From positions 104,426,022 to 104,490,021 of the forward strand of contig CM040428.1 of the NCBI GenBank assembly GCA_022702705.1: a stretch of 64,000 nucleotides of DNA, written 5' to 3'. Below, piece by piece: positions 48,542 to 58,814 of this stretch (positions are counted from its first letter, which is position 1; each line of letters starts with the position of its first letter). A program made the position numbers and the translations under genes. The DNA comes from Papilionanthe hookeriana x Papilionanthe teres (taxonomy: Eukaryota; Streptophyta; Magnoliopsida; Asparagales; Orchidaceae). The notes under the pieces are model-generated. The model did no database searches and was not told the DNA's origin. It worked only from the letters and a program-made list of their open reading frames with translations.

Positions 48542-48905
48542 TGCTATTTATTGGAATTAAAATACTCAAAACGGTGACATGAATTTGAAAAATCAATAAC
48601 TCTTCATAGGATGGCCTCCGACTTTGGAAATTTCAGGGAATGTTCCCAAATTCGGAGGCTTCAAAAGCCCCATGGTCTCATGCCATGGTGAATTGTATAC
48701 ATGCATGGAGAATTAAATGTATGCAGAGAGTAAATAAATTATAAAAAATAAAATATTTGATGAAATTAAATGATTTCTTTTCCACATTATTCTCCTCCGT
48801 TCACCGAGCAAGAGGGTATTTTTATTTTATTTTTCCGATTTTCCTACACAAAGTTATGAATTTTTGAAGTTTAGGGAATTAAATAAATAGAAAATATCCC
48901 TAATT
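48542..48905. other. AT-rich spacer
   Basis: No gene or repeat recognised; includes an inverted pair TCCGACTTTGGAAATTT/AAATTCGGA near 48620-48656. Confidence 0.35.
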
Positions 48906-50110
48906 TTCTACTTATCCGAGTCGGCGCCGCGTCAACCTCGGCAGCTCCGAAGTGCCGCGTGGCGCGCTCCCATTCGACGCCGTCATCTGACTCGGCTGTC
49001 CAGGGCCCCGCGGTTCACGCACCATCTGCTGGTCCGACGCAATCCAAGCCGTCCATCCGATACACGCGCGATCCGACGGTTCTCGGTCATCGTCTACGAC
49101 CGGTGCGATCCCGTGACCGTCCACACTCTAAGCCTAAGAACTCACTCGATTCTCAACGGATTTTCGTGTTCTTATGCTCTATGGATTCGTCTTGAAGAGA
49201 CGAACACATCCATACGGTAAACATGCATTGAAATTTATTCAAATGAAATGGAGAATCTCTCGTAAGCTCGGGAAGAAGAATGAGTTCATACCTTTGCTCG
49301 GAGAAGTGAAGCTTCGATCCGAGAGTTGTTCCACCTTCGATTGGATCCTAGCAAGCTCCGCGATGAAGTCTCCCGGTCCGGTGAATCGTCTCAGGTTGGA
49401 CTTCGACCACGGCCGATCACAAAGCTTGGAGGCTGGAGCAACCTGGGTGGCCTCGGAGATGGGGCTTTTCGCTGGTGGACACCTTCCCTTGGTCTGGTGA
49501 AGGTGTAGAACTAATCAATTTGGGGATTGGCTCACTGTGGAGAAGTGTCCTGGTTTTGGGTGGAATTTCAGTTGGGAAATTGAGCTTTATCAGTGGGGAT
49601 TAGGGCAAATTGACACTGGGGATCAACTGCTCTAAGGGTGGAGAAGGGTCTGGAACAATTTTGGCAGAGTTTCGGCAAGGTTTGTGCAACTCTCTTCTCA
49701 TGGCCGTGAGGGGGTGGTGTTTAAATAGGCATGGCTGGAGGCTCTCCCAGGGTGGCCGAGGGTCGGGATCACCTGCTCCGGTCATGGGAAGAACGAGCCA
49801 TGGTGGCCATTAGGCATGGGGCGGCTCGGCAAGGTGGAATTCCAAAGTTGGCTCACTCCCAAGGTCTCGGGCATGGCGTTTTCCGACGGTCGGGTGGCCG
49901 GCCGGCTGAGTATGGGTCACCCTCGAGGTCGGGTGGGTCGGGGTTGGGTGTTTGTGCAAGCACGGTGGCAATGGCCAAGTGTAAAGGCTTTGATCCAAAG
50001 TAGAATGGGGCATGGTTAGTTTTGGGTCTAAATGGGTCAACTCACCCATTTGGGCTTGGTGCACCCTTCAAGGTGGCTTTGGGTGTCTGTGGGGGATCAA
50101 ATGGATCAGC
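48906..50110 (-). promoter_or_regulatory. GC-rich island with minus-strand promoter-like box
   Basis: A strong rise in GC and CpG in an otherwise AT-rich window (for example GGCGCCGCGTCAACC near 48923). On the minus strand TATTTAAA (49727-49720) is followed about 30 bases on by a pyrimidine/purine switch suitable for a start site, then a 400-base leader and a donor-like AAAG|GTATGA near 49290. This fits the promoter and R region of a minus-sense giant LTR. ORFs on both strands (48912-50064) share no domain and are ascribed to the lack of stops in GC-rich DNA. Confidence 0.4.
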
Positions 50111-51330
50111 TTGGTTTGGCATGGAGAAGTCTCCATCCAAATATATTTGGATTAAATTTAGGTTTAGGTGAATCATGATTAAGGCTAATGAGCTTTAGGG
50201 ATTAAGGAAAGGGTCCCTCCTTCCTACCCAATATGGTATGGTGACACGTAAAGAGGCTCTCATGGCTTCCATGTGGCTCATGCATGGCTTCATGGCTCAC
50301 CCTTGGCTTGGGAAAAGTCAAGTCAATTTCATGGAAATGGATTTAAGAAAAATTTTGGTATTTAGGGGTGATTTGGCATGAGGCTTGATTTGGAATTATT
50401 TGATTATGGGATTATAACTTAGGGAATGGCTTTGATTAAATGGATGGCAAATGGAAATGTCATGTGGGCTTTAGGGCCAATTTTGGGCTTTTGTATTTGG
50501 TGGAAATGGGCTTTTAGGAAGGTTTAGGGAAGTGGACTTTTTGATTTTAGGATGGGCATTTAGGTAAAGATTTTGTGAAGTACCTTGTCAAATAAATGTC
50601 ATAATTGGTTTAGGGATGTTCTATGAAGGGCTTGGAGTCAATTTGGTGTGATTTGGAGTTGAATTGGTTTGAATTTGGGTTTATTTGGTAAGTGGGCCTA
50701 TGTAGGTCAAATTGGGCTAACTTGGTCCAATGTTGGGCTAGGGTTGAAATTGATGTAAAATAAATGTTGAGAAATATTTATGGGAGTGTTTCAAAGAGGT
50801 TTTGGCTTTGGTTGGGTTTTGATTTTGGGGTTTGGGCTCATTTGGGTTAGGTTTGGGTTTAGGTCAAAAATAGGCCTTTTAGCTTTGGGTTGAATTTGAG
50901 TGGGGTTTGGATCTAAATCTTGGGCAAATCATGTTAGTGTTTTGTTTGTGGGAATGTTAAGGAAGATTTAGAAAAGATTTGGGGTTAATTGGAGTTGAAT
51001 TGGGTGAGTTTGGGCTAAGTTTGGGTCATGGGTCCAAATTGGGCTTTAAGGCCAAAAGTGAAATTGGATCCCAATGCCAATCAAATTGGACATGTATTTG
51101 GTCTAGATTGGTATTGGGGATGTTGAATTGAAGTTTAGAATTGAATTGGACCAGAATTTGGGTCAATTGGGTAGGTTTGGTTTGACATTGGGTTTACTTT
51201 GGGTTAAAATGGGTCAAATTGGGGGTTTTGATAAAAGTGGGGTAAATTGACAAAATTGGCCAATGGTGTAGTTGGACAAAATGAAATTGGGAATATTTGG
51301 GATTTTCTGGAATTTTCTGGGAATTTTCTG
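50111..51330. other. G/T-rich non-coding stretch (U3-like)
   Basis: Long run of TTTGGG, GGGTTT and TTGGGCT words, like 770-1380. No gene recognised. Confidence 0.5.
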
Positions 51331-52106
51331 AATTTTTGGATTTTTTGGCTAAGAGGGGTATTTTGGGTATTTGGAGGGTATTGGGAGGTATTTTTGGAAT
51401 TTTTGGTATTTTTGGCTATGGATGGTCAATTTGAGTAATGTGGGATTATTTGGGATTGGTCTTGAGGATTTTTTGGGTAATTTGGAAATTTTTGAGAAAT
51501 TTGGGCTATTCAGGGCTTTGGGTAGGTTGGCGGGTGTAGGGTCCCGGGGGTCAAAAATTAAAAATTTGGAAAATGGAAGATTAGGTGAATGTAAGTGGAA
51601 TAAAATCATTTTGGTTGAGCCATGAAGCCATATCAAGCCCACATGAGCCATGAAGGGACTCATTTGAGGCATTCACTATGTTGTTCCTAACCCTCTTAGC
51701 CAAGGGTTTAGGGGTTAAGGACCATCCGTGTGAATCACCTACATGAGTCAGGAGGTCAAGTTAGGTATGGGTGTGTTTTAGGAGGTGTGTGTGAAAATGT
51801 AGTGTATAGGTGTAGTGTGTGTGTAAGTCAACCCTTCACTGCACCAGTGCCACCTGTGAGGCGTCCTAAGGCCAAAGAGTCCTATAGGAACTCATCCTTT
51901 AAACTTCCACATTTGATCTCAACCCTCTAGGTGATTAGGGGTCTACAATCAAGTTTGTGGAGTTTGCAGGGAGTTAAGAAGTGGTTTGAATTTCTAAGTG
52001 GTGGGTCCCAATTCTAGTCCTCTAAGATAGTCAAAGGAAAAAGCCTAAGGCTAGATCCTAAGCACTAAAAGAAGAAGAGAAGACCTCATCAAAAATGAGG
52101 TCAACA
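51331..52106 (-). repeat. Terminal block of giant LTR-like repeat (copy 2)
   Basis: Matches 1-769 throughout, ending with hairpin GACCTCATCAAAAATGAGGT and GAGGTCAACA at 52106. The minus strand therefore begins TGTTGACCTC. The junction cuts straight into the Tat-like element's 3' ORF. Confidence 0.7.
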
Positions 52107-52546
52107 ATGTGTGGGTTGGCAAAGGTGGTTGTTTCCTCGTATTGATCTGCTGCTAGTTTAGTCAACATCTTGCGGATACGACGATTCTTATTCCTTCTTT
52201 GAGTAGCAGTGAGCGTAGCTCTCCTCACTTCTTAAATTTCTGCGGGCGCGGCGCTGACGAGCCTGCCCTTTGCCGTGACAACTACTAACTTGATTTTCTT
52301 GCTTTCCTCTGTGTTTGTCTTTCTTTTTTTGTTGCTGGATTGGCGGCTTGGGCCACCCATCTTCATCACTGTCTGGCTATGAAGCTCTTCTCGGTCCACT
52401 GGGACCCAATCATTTTCTTCATATTGTAGGCTGGCTGGTGTGAAGTCAGAATCAATTTCTATCACTGCTCCATCCTTCACCCTCTTTTCATCGAGTGCGA
52501 GACTCACGCCATTTTTAAAGTTTAGGACCAACCGCTTGTTCGACAT
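52107..52546 (-). pseudogene. Additional 3' ORF of Tat-like element, truncated
   Basis: Starts MSNKRLVLNFKNGVSLALD, runs 104 codons through KKIKLVVVTAKGRLVSA to one stop, then stays open in the same frame (TATQRRNKNRRIRKMLTK) until the LTR junction at 52107. It is homologous to residues 1-150 of the AlkB-containing ORF at 9805. The AlkB part is absent because the ORF is cut at the junction. The N-terminal module is not a family I can name: a short beta-rich segment followed by a basic, serine-rich linker. It lies about 330 bases 3' of the integrase end, on the same strand. Confidence 0.75.
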
Positions 52547-52562
52547 TTGCCTGCGAAGAAAA
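52547..52562 (-). promoter_or_regulatory. Putative 3' splice site of the Tat-like 3' ORF
   Basis: The minus strand reads TTTTCTTCGCAG followed by GCAA and ATG. The position relative to the ATG equals that at 9799-9804. Confidence 0.55.
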
Positions 52563-52870
52563 CAAGGAAAGGATCAGGGGCTGTACTAAGAACAAGAATA
52601 TTAAGAAAGTATTTATCACTGAAGATTCTCATTCACTTATTCCAATTTTAATTTTTAAGGAAAGTAGGAAAAGATGAAGAAAGATCAGGAACAAGATTTG
52701 ATTTGAAAGGAAGGGAAAAACTTTATTATTATGATTTCACATATTTTATTTTTAGCACATATTTTATTTTATCCATTTTTAGGTTTTTGGGTTCGGACCC
52801 AGTCACAATGTGATTACTTCACCCGTGTTTCTAGGGATAAGACTCTATTTTAGAGGCCACCCTTCGAAAC
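52563..52870. other. Non-coding gap between pol and the 3' ORF
   Basis: A-rich in the minus-sense element's T strand; contains no ORF. It would be intronic or untranslated if the 3' ORF is spliced. Confidence 0.4.
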
Positions 52871-53855
52871 ATCAGGTTGCGTAATACTTTTTCAAATATC
52901 ATCCATTGATTGGAAGCATTTGTCGTTCTCATTGGCAATTCACAAGTTGGTAGGAGCCTCCTGAGTAGACTGCCTCGACCACAAACGGCCCTTCTCAAGT
53001 CGGTTCAAATTTGCCTCCTATCTTGTGATGTGCTAGAATAGGTCTTCTGAGAACAAGATCTAAGTCACCAACTTTGAATGTTCTTGGGCGGACCAGTTTA
53101 TCATGGGCCTGGATCATCTTAGCTTGGTACAGTTCCAAATTTTGCTGCGCCGCAAGTCTCTTCCCTTCCAAGTTTTCCAGTTCTTCCAGTCGTAATTTGA
53201 CATTTTCTTCTGTAGTAATTTTATTTGTAACTGCAATCCTGAGTGATGGAAGCTGGACTTCCAATGGTAACACTGCCTCGAACCCGTATACTAAAGCATA
53301 AGGTGTAGACTGAGTAGGACTCCTGAAAGTCGTCCTGTAGGCCCATAAGGCTTCTAACAACTTCTCGTGCCAATTTCTCTTGTTGTCATCCAAAGTTTTC
53401 TTTAAAATTTGAACGAGAGTTTTATTAAAAGCCTCGGCCAAGCCGTTTGCTCTTGGGTAGTAGATCGTTGAGTATCGCCAATCGATTCCATGTCTCCTGA
53501 CAAAATTGTTGATTTTTGTGCTTCTGAATGCGAACCCATTATCTGAAATGATTCTGCGCGGTACTCCGAAACGGTAGACGACTTGATTTTTGAAAAACTG
53601 TAGCACGTGGTGTGCCTTTACTTCTCTGAGTGGAACTGCTTCTTCCCATTTAAAAAAATAGTCTGTAGCTGCAAGGATGAAGCGATGTCCTCTTGAAGAA
53701 GGTGGTTCTATCGGACCCACTATATCTATGCCCCAACACTCAAATGGCCACGACGCAATTGTCGGATGTAGCACATTTGGAGGTTGGTGTAGAACCACTC
53801 CGTGCACTTGGCATCGGTGACAACTCTTGGCGACTTTCATGCAGTCGGTCATCAT
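52870..53855 (-). pseudogene. Tat-like integrase
   Basis: 286 open codons (52995-53855) plus a C-terminal part down to about 52880. Motifs: CHRCQ of the zinc finger, WGIDIVGPI (first Asp), RIISDNG (second Asp), GLAEAFNK (catalytic Glu), then WALWAYRT-like EALWAYRTTF and the C-terminal VVEAVYSGGSYQLV ... INGSYLKKYY block typical of the lineage. The core triad is intact; the C-terminal part has stops. The first zinc-binding half lies in the next frame (53852-54349). Confidence 0.93.
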
Positions 53856-54626
53856 CGAGGGCCGTAATACCCTAGTCTTTTAATTTTCATTTTCATTTTC
53901 GGACCCGACTGATGAGCGCCACAAAGTCCTGAATGCACTTCTTTGACAATTTCACGAGCCTCGGACCCACTCAGGCATCTTAACCACATTTGATCAAAAG
54001 ACCTTCTGTGTAATGTATTGTTTATTAATCCGTAAGACAGAGTTCTTTTATTGATTTGATGTGCTAATGACTTATCGTCTGGTAATTTTCCTGTTTGCAG
54101 GTAGTCCATTAGCGGTTGACGCCAATCTTCTGTGTTTTCCGTCACTGCTGCAACTGATTCCTCTGCTTTTTCTGATTTCTGTATCATATCCATGTCGAGC
54201 TGTGATAGGACTTGTCGTCCTTGAACTAACACTTCAACTGACTCATCTTGTAAGCAGGCAAATTCTTTTGCAAGGCGAGCTAGCGCATCCGCGAGAGCAT
54301 TTTCTCTTCTGGGGATCTTGTAGATTGTTACATTCGGAATTTGTTCCAACAGCTTTCATGGCATACCGAAAGTATTGCTCGAGTCTTGGCTTTAAAATTC
54401 TGTATTGTCCGGCGACCTGTTGAATGATCAACTGAGAATCTCCGTAGATATTGATATCCGTTATTCCCATTTGAATGATCAGTTCTAGTCCTGTTATGAG
54501 GGCCTCGTATTCTGCCTCGTTGTTTATGCACGGCTCTGTTAAGTGGTAGGAATATCTTAACATCCCCTGTTCCGGTGTTATAAAGATTAGTCCGATTCCT
54601 GCCTTACCGGGCACTATCGTTTGCAA
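53852..54626 (-). pseudogene. Second (archaeal-type) RNase H and integrase zinc-finger region
   Basis: 54243-54626 reads GIGLIFITPEQGMLRYSYHL, then NNEAEYEALITGLELI, NIYGDSQLIIQQVAGQYR: the extra RNase H domain known from Tat/Ogre-lineage elements. After a frameshift near 54340, 53852-54349 continues with IPRRENALADALARLAKEF, a linker, and VHSGLCGAHQSG with the H-H half of the integrase zinc finger. This domain is the main reason for calling the lineage Tat. Confidence 0.9.
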
Positions 54627-55494
54627 TTCTTTGTCTCTCTGTGCTGAGGATGCTCAAGTATAGTTCCCAACGTTGATCATCGGTGTCTTCTAGGCTCATT
54701 ATCTGCTCGTCAGGCAAATCGTCGTCGAGAGGCGAATCTGCCGGTAAAGGGTGTGCTGCAAGGAAGTCAGCTAGAACTTGTCCCTTTATGGCACGAAGAG
54801 GAACGAAAGTTATGTCGAATTGCAATAGTATCATCAACCACCTGGCAAGACTGCCAGAAAGTGTTGGACGGGTCATCAAATATTGCAACGAATTAACTTT
54901 TGAGATAAGGTTGACTTTATGAGAGAGCATGTAATGCCTGAGTTTCTGTGCGGAAAAAATCAGGGCCAAACAATGCTTCTCAATTGGAGGATACTTTACT
55001 TCCATCAGAATCAAACGACGGCTTAAGTAGTAGAGAGCATTTTCTTTTTCCTCATCATTGACCTGGGCTAGCAGGGCTCCAAGGGAGTCATCTAGAGCCG
55101 CGGTATAAAGTATCAACGGTCTACCTGAGGCTGGGGTCGCTAAGACAGGAGGTGTCATTAAATATTGCTTAATGTCCTCGAAGGCCCGTTGGCATTTCTC
55201 TTCCCAAACGAATTTGGCGTCCTTTTTAACTAATGCCGAGAAGGGCTGACACCTACCTGACAAGTTCGAAATAAAGCGTCAAAGATATGCCAACTTCCCT
55301 TGAAAGGATCGTAGCTGTTTTAAGGTTTTGGGAGGCGGCATCTCTAAGATAGCTTTAATCTTTTCCGGATCAATTTCGATCCCGCGATGTCGGACAACAA
55401 ATCCTAAGAATTTCTCGTAGGTAACGCCGAAGGTGCATTTTAAGGGATTCATCTTAAGGTTGTATTGCCTTAGTCGGTCGAAGACAATTCTCAA
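54604..55494 (-). pseudogene. Tat-like RT C-terminal part and first RNase H
   Basis: 55279-55494: LKMNPLKCTFGV, KFLGFVVRHRGIEIDPEKI, LRSFQGKLAYL. 54604-55263: RCQPFSALVKKD, FEDIKQYLMTPPVLATP, LILYTAALDDSLGALLAQ, ALYYLSRRL, EKHCLALIFSAQKLRHYML, LARWLMILLQFDITFVP. The two pieces are in one frame, separated by a single TGA where an Arg codon (CGA) is expected. Confidence 0.93.
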
Positions 55495-56582
55495 ATCTTA
55501 CAAGTGATCTTCCTTCAGTTTGCTTTTGATGACCACATCGTCCACGTAGCACTCGACTTGGTTGTGAATGAGATCATCAAAAATCTTTGTCATTGCTCTT
55601 TGGTATGTTGCTCCTGCGTTCTTTAGTCCGAATGGAATTACTGTGTAGCAATACACTCCGATTGGTGTTCTGAATGCCGCGAGCTTTTCATCTTCTGGTG
55701 CCATCTTTATCTGGTTGTATCATGAAGATCCATCCATGAAAGAGAATATTTCATGTGTCGAAGCGATGTCGATCATTAACTCTGGAATTGGTAGTGGGAA
55801 TTCATCCTTCGGACATGCTTTGTTCAAGTCTCTGAAATCCACGCAGATTCTGATCTGACCATTCTTCTTCCTGACTGGTACTACATTGGCTAGCCAAGTA
55901 GGGTATTGTTCTTCACGGACAAATTTAGCGTCGATTAACTTCTTAACTTCAGCTATTACTTGTTGTTCAATTTCCAAACACATTCTTCTGGAAGCTTGTC
56001 TGACTGGAACGGAAGTAGGATCTACTCCTAGCCTATGAACTGTGACTTCTGGAGCTAATCCTGGCATTTCGTCATAACTCTAAGCGAAACAGTCCTTTAA
56101 TTCCATTAATAGCTTGATCATTTCCTCGGAATCTTCTTTATTGAGTAAGGAGCTAACATAGGTTGGTCTAGGCTTTTTGCTAGTACCTAAGTTAACTTCC
56201 ATTAACTCATCTATTGTAGATTTGATTTGTTCTTCTAACTCTGGTGGAGCGTCTCCAATTTGCAGATCTTCAAGCTCTTCTGTAGTTTCCAAGAAATCTT
56301 CATTAGGTTCACAAGTGACAACCAAACAAAATTCCGTATCATCAACTGAACCTACTGTGCCGAATCTGAGACCATGTTTTGAATTGGGAGGCCGACCGGC
56401 ATTATTCCATAATTTTTCAAAGCGTTGTGATCGGCCTTTTGTCCATTGTCGAGGTAAGACACCACGCTGAATTAAATTTTGAACACAGGGAGAGTACCAC
56501 TCAAAAGGTAATTCAATTAATTCGGAAGAAGTGACATCTTCAAATTGTACATCGTTTTCAGTAATCCAACAGAAATAGTAAA
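55495..56582 (-). pseudogene. Tat-like polyprotein: pre-RT linker and RT catalytic part
   Basis: Same frame as the segment below it. 56080-56325: acidic linker ending LLMELKDCFA. 55720-56067: MPGLAPEVTVHRL, IRICVDFRDLNKACPKDEFP. 55498-55704: YNQIKMAPEDEK, PFGLKNAGATYQRAM, and the catalytic box CYVDDVV. Only single stops (after DCFA, after DGSS, after EDHL) break about 1.3 kb, so damage is modest. Upstream of 56325 the frame stays open to about 56582, where LINE-like DNA begins; Gag and protease are missing. Confidence 0.93.
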
Positions 56583-56589
56583 TATTTGG

Positions 56590-56746
56590 TTAATCCTCAT
56601 ATTCAAACATAAGTAACAACTCTAGTATACATATCTTTATGACTTGAATATAAGTCATATCAACACCTTTCTCCTCAAGAACTCTCCAAAGAATATCTCT
56701 TGGAACCTTATCATAAGCTTTTTATAAATCAATAAAAATTAAATGT
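56590..56746 (-). pseudogene. LINE reverse-transcriptase fragment
   Basis: The minus strand reads HLIFIDL*KAYDKVPRDILW then RVLEEKGVDMTYIQVIK and, after a one-base frameshift, DMYTRVVTYV. This is the conserved FIDLxKAYDxVPR block of plant non-LTR (L1-type) RT. Only about 50 codons remain. It abuts the truncated Tat-like polyprotein. Confidence 0.88.
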
Positions 56747-57584
56747 TGAGCCTAGCTCACTATCTAATGATAGTGTCCAAACACAACATCTAAGTGCAAG
56801 TGACTTTAACGGGATCTAATGTAAGTCACCAAAAAGGGTTTTGAAAGATTTGGCCTCACATATGGCTTAGTTTCACTAATAGCTTAGTTTTGAAAATTTA
56901 GCGGGATATTAAATGTGAACCCGCAACATAAAAGGTGACATACATTAGATTCCTTAGAACCCTAACATAATCATATTTGTGTTGATCCAGATGCAACAAC
57001 TCGTGTTGCTCACCGAGACTTACCCTATGAGCAATGCTCATTAAAGTATCGCAATCAACATAGGGTCACTCCTCTAACGAGTCTAATTTGCTATCAAGAC
57101 ACACAAGGTGATGATCATGTAAAACAACATAACATAATCAGATGTGCACACATTGTGCACTCAATGGTTTTAGTGGAATTAGAGCATAACCTGGATTAAG
57201 CACACAATGTGATTGGCTTATGAAATTCAAGTGTAATGCTATAAGAGGTGAAGTAGAATGCTTTCCATTTAGGCGATTCACACATCGATGGGATAGCATT
57301 GCTAGCCACCCCTTCATCTGAGATTTGTAAGTATTGAGCCATATAAATATGGTGGCATATGTGTGCAGTAATAGTGAAAGTATTGGTGCTCAAGGAGAAA
57401 CTACATGCAAGCATATGTTAAAAGTAAAAGACTTAATTTTTCATGCAATAGTATTTAGCATATCACATAACATTTAGAAATTTATTTTATTTATCTACAT
57501 ACAAGCATGAGCTCAGGAAAACGACACGAATAAGCAAGAAATGCAAAGGCAAGCACAAAACAATGCCACGTACAATTGATTGTT
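56747..57584. other. Non-coding stretch, no recognised feature
   Basis: Moderately AT-rich; includes a short palindrome GTGCACACATTGTGCAC near 57145-57161. The minus frame 57196-57414 has no recognisable domain. Confidence 0.4.
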
Positions 57585-58045
57585 GATCGGGCCTGGTTGG
57601 TCGATCGAACCAAAGAAATTGGTTCTGTGATCGGACCTTCGTGGTTGATTGAATTGAAGTGTATTTTTTTGATCGGCCTTGGTGTTCAGTCGAACCTAAG
57701 TGTGGTTTTGTGGTCAGCCTTGATGGTTGATAAACCCAAAGTTATTTTTTGTTCAGACCTTGCTGGTCGATCGAACACAAGTGGGTGAATGATCGGACCT
57801 TTGTGGCCGATAGAACAAAAGTGGTTGATTGATCGAACCTTGGTGGCCATTCAAGCTAAATTTTATGATTGATTGGAGCTTCATGGCATATCAAAATAAA
57901 GTGGGGCGTTTATTAGGCCTTCATGGCTAATCAAATCGAAGTGATTGGTTTTACAGATTGGACCTTAGTGGCATATCGAACTAGAGTAATTAGTTTTAAC
58001 GATCGAGCCTTCATGGCCAAACGAACCAAAGTAATAGGTTTTTTC
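57585..58045. repeat. Minisatellite, 39-45 bp unit, about 11 copies
   Basis: The unit resembles GATCGGACCTTGGTGG followed by TCGATCGAACCAAAGTGG. Copies start near 57585, 57631 and then every 39-45 bases to 58045. Units diverge strongly; the ORF 57576-57788 simply follows the repeat. Confidence 0.88.
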
Positions 58046-58305
58046 GAAGTGTCATGTAAGACATGCAAGTAATGCAAACAATACATAAAATATATATGTC
58101 ATGCAAGTGAGGTTGGCCAATTAACCCTCGAGGTTGATTGGGATGGTCGACTGGGTGCTATGGACAAGAAGTGTTGGCTGGGCCGGAATGGCTGACCGGA
58201 TCAAGGTGATAGGTCGATCGAACCATGTTGTCCAATGATCCCCGAATATTTATCCTTATGTTTTTCAATTTATATTTCTTTCCAATGATATTATCTATTT
58301 CTTTT
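58046..58305. other. GGTCGA/TTGGCC-rich transition
   Basis: Degenerate words related to the minisatellite, then TGATCCCCGAATATTTATCC at about 58244, which resembles the LTR-B terminus (TGATCCCTCTGATATTTATT). Confidence 0.4.
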
Positions 58306-58316
58306 CAACAGCGCCA
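58306..58316 (-). promoter_or_regulatory. PBS of LTR-B family
   Basis: The minus strand reads TGGCGCTGTTG, one base from the TGGCGCCGTTG PBS of Athila-type elements. It lies 6 bases from the LTR end (GGAGTCA). The tandem copies at 14488-32242 lack it. Confidence 0.6.
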
Positions 58317-58322
58317 GAAACA

Positions 58323-58814
58323 TGACTCCGTTGAATATTTATGCTTATGATTTAGATATGAAATTATAGTTTAATTATTAATAATATGGGATACTACGCA
58401 AGTACATATAATTTATCAAGTAATATAGGGCTTTTTGATTAAGTCCCGAGATATCGAACCCACAGGGAAATGCCTAAAATTTTAAAGAAAAAAAATAAAA
58501 CAACTTTTTACTTTTTAAAATGATTTGGTAAAGTATGTTTTAAGATATAAAGTTTTCAAATTTATTTTTGATATTTTTTGAATACAAAGTAAAGCAAACA
58601 ACTAAAGTTAACACAACTATAAAATAGTATGAAAGAAACTGAGAATAAAATATCTTTTTCCTCTTTCAATGAAACAGTAATAATTATGGAATTTCATTGT
58701 GGAAGTATCTAAAATGTGTTGTGTCAAATAGAAGCAATTATATTCTTTACACTTACGTGGTTCTATAAAGAACATTGTTTAATTTAAAGTTTTAAAATCA
58801 TGTAGATGGGTTAG
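58323..58814 (-). repeat. LTR, family B, U5-side fragment (copy 6)
   Basis: TGACTCCGTTGAATATTTAT at the start, then CCCGAGATATCGAACCCACA and GTGTTGTGTCAAATAGAAGC as in the tandem copies. It breaks off after GATGGGTTAG, where family A begins. Confidence 0.8.

Larger units (their letters stand above)
42421..52106 (-). mobile_element. Giant LTR-like block, right copy (about 9.7 kb)
   Basis: From TGTTGACCTC (52106) to the PBS-like site. It shares its terminus and its 42510-42850 and 43700/46127 segments with the left block. It includes a G/T-rich U3-like part, a GC-rich island with a promoter-like box, and a 2.4 kb tandem duplication. On the minus strand it lies 3' of the Tat-like pol and 5' of the Athila-like gag, so either could own it. 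LTR status is inference. Confidence 0.4.

Noticed and set aside
48912..50064. Overlapping ORFs of 60-108 residues on both strands in the GC-rich island
   Set aside because: Stop codons are rare in GC-rich DNA; no ORF has a recognisable domain, and frames overlap each other on opposite strands.
51331..52106. Helitron 3' end, because of the terminal hairpin
   Set aside because: No CTRR follows the hairpin and no 5' TC end or Rep/helicase is seen; the TG start on the other strand fits an LTR better.
53074..54922. Plus-strand ORFs opposite the Tat-like pol
   Set aside because: Shadows of the minus-strand polyprotein; no domain of their own.
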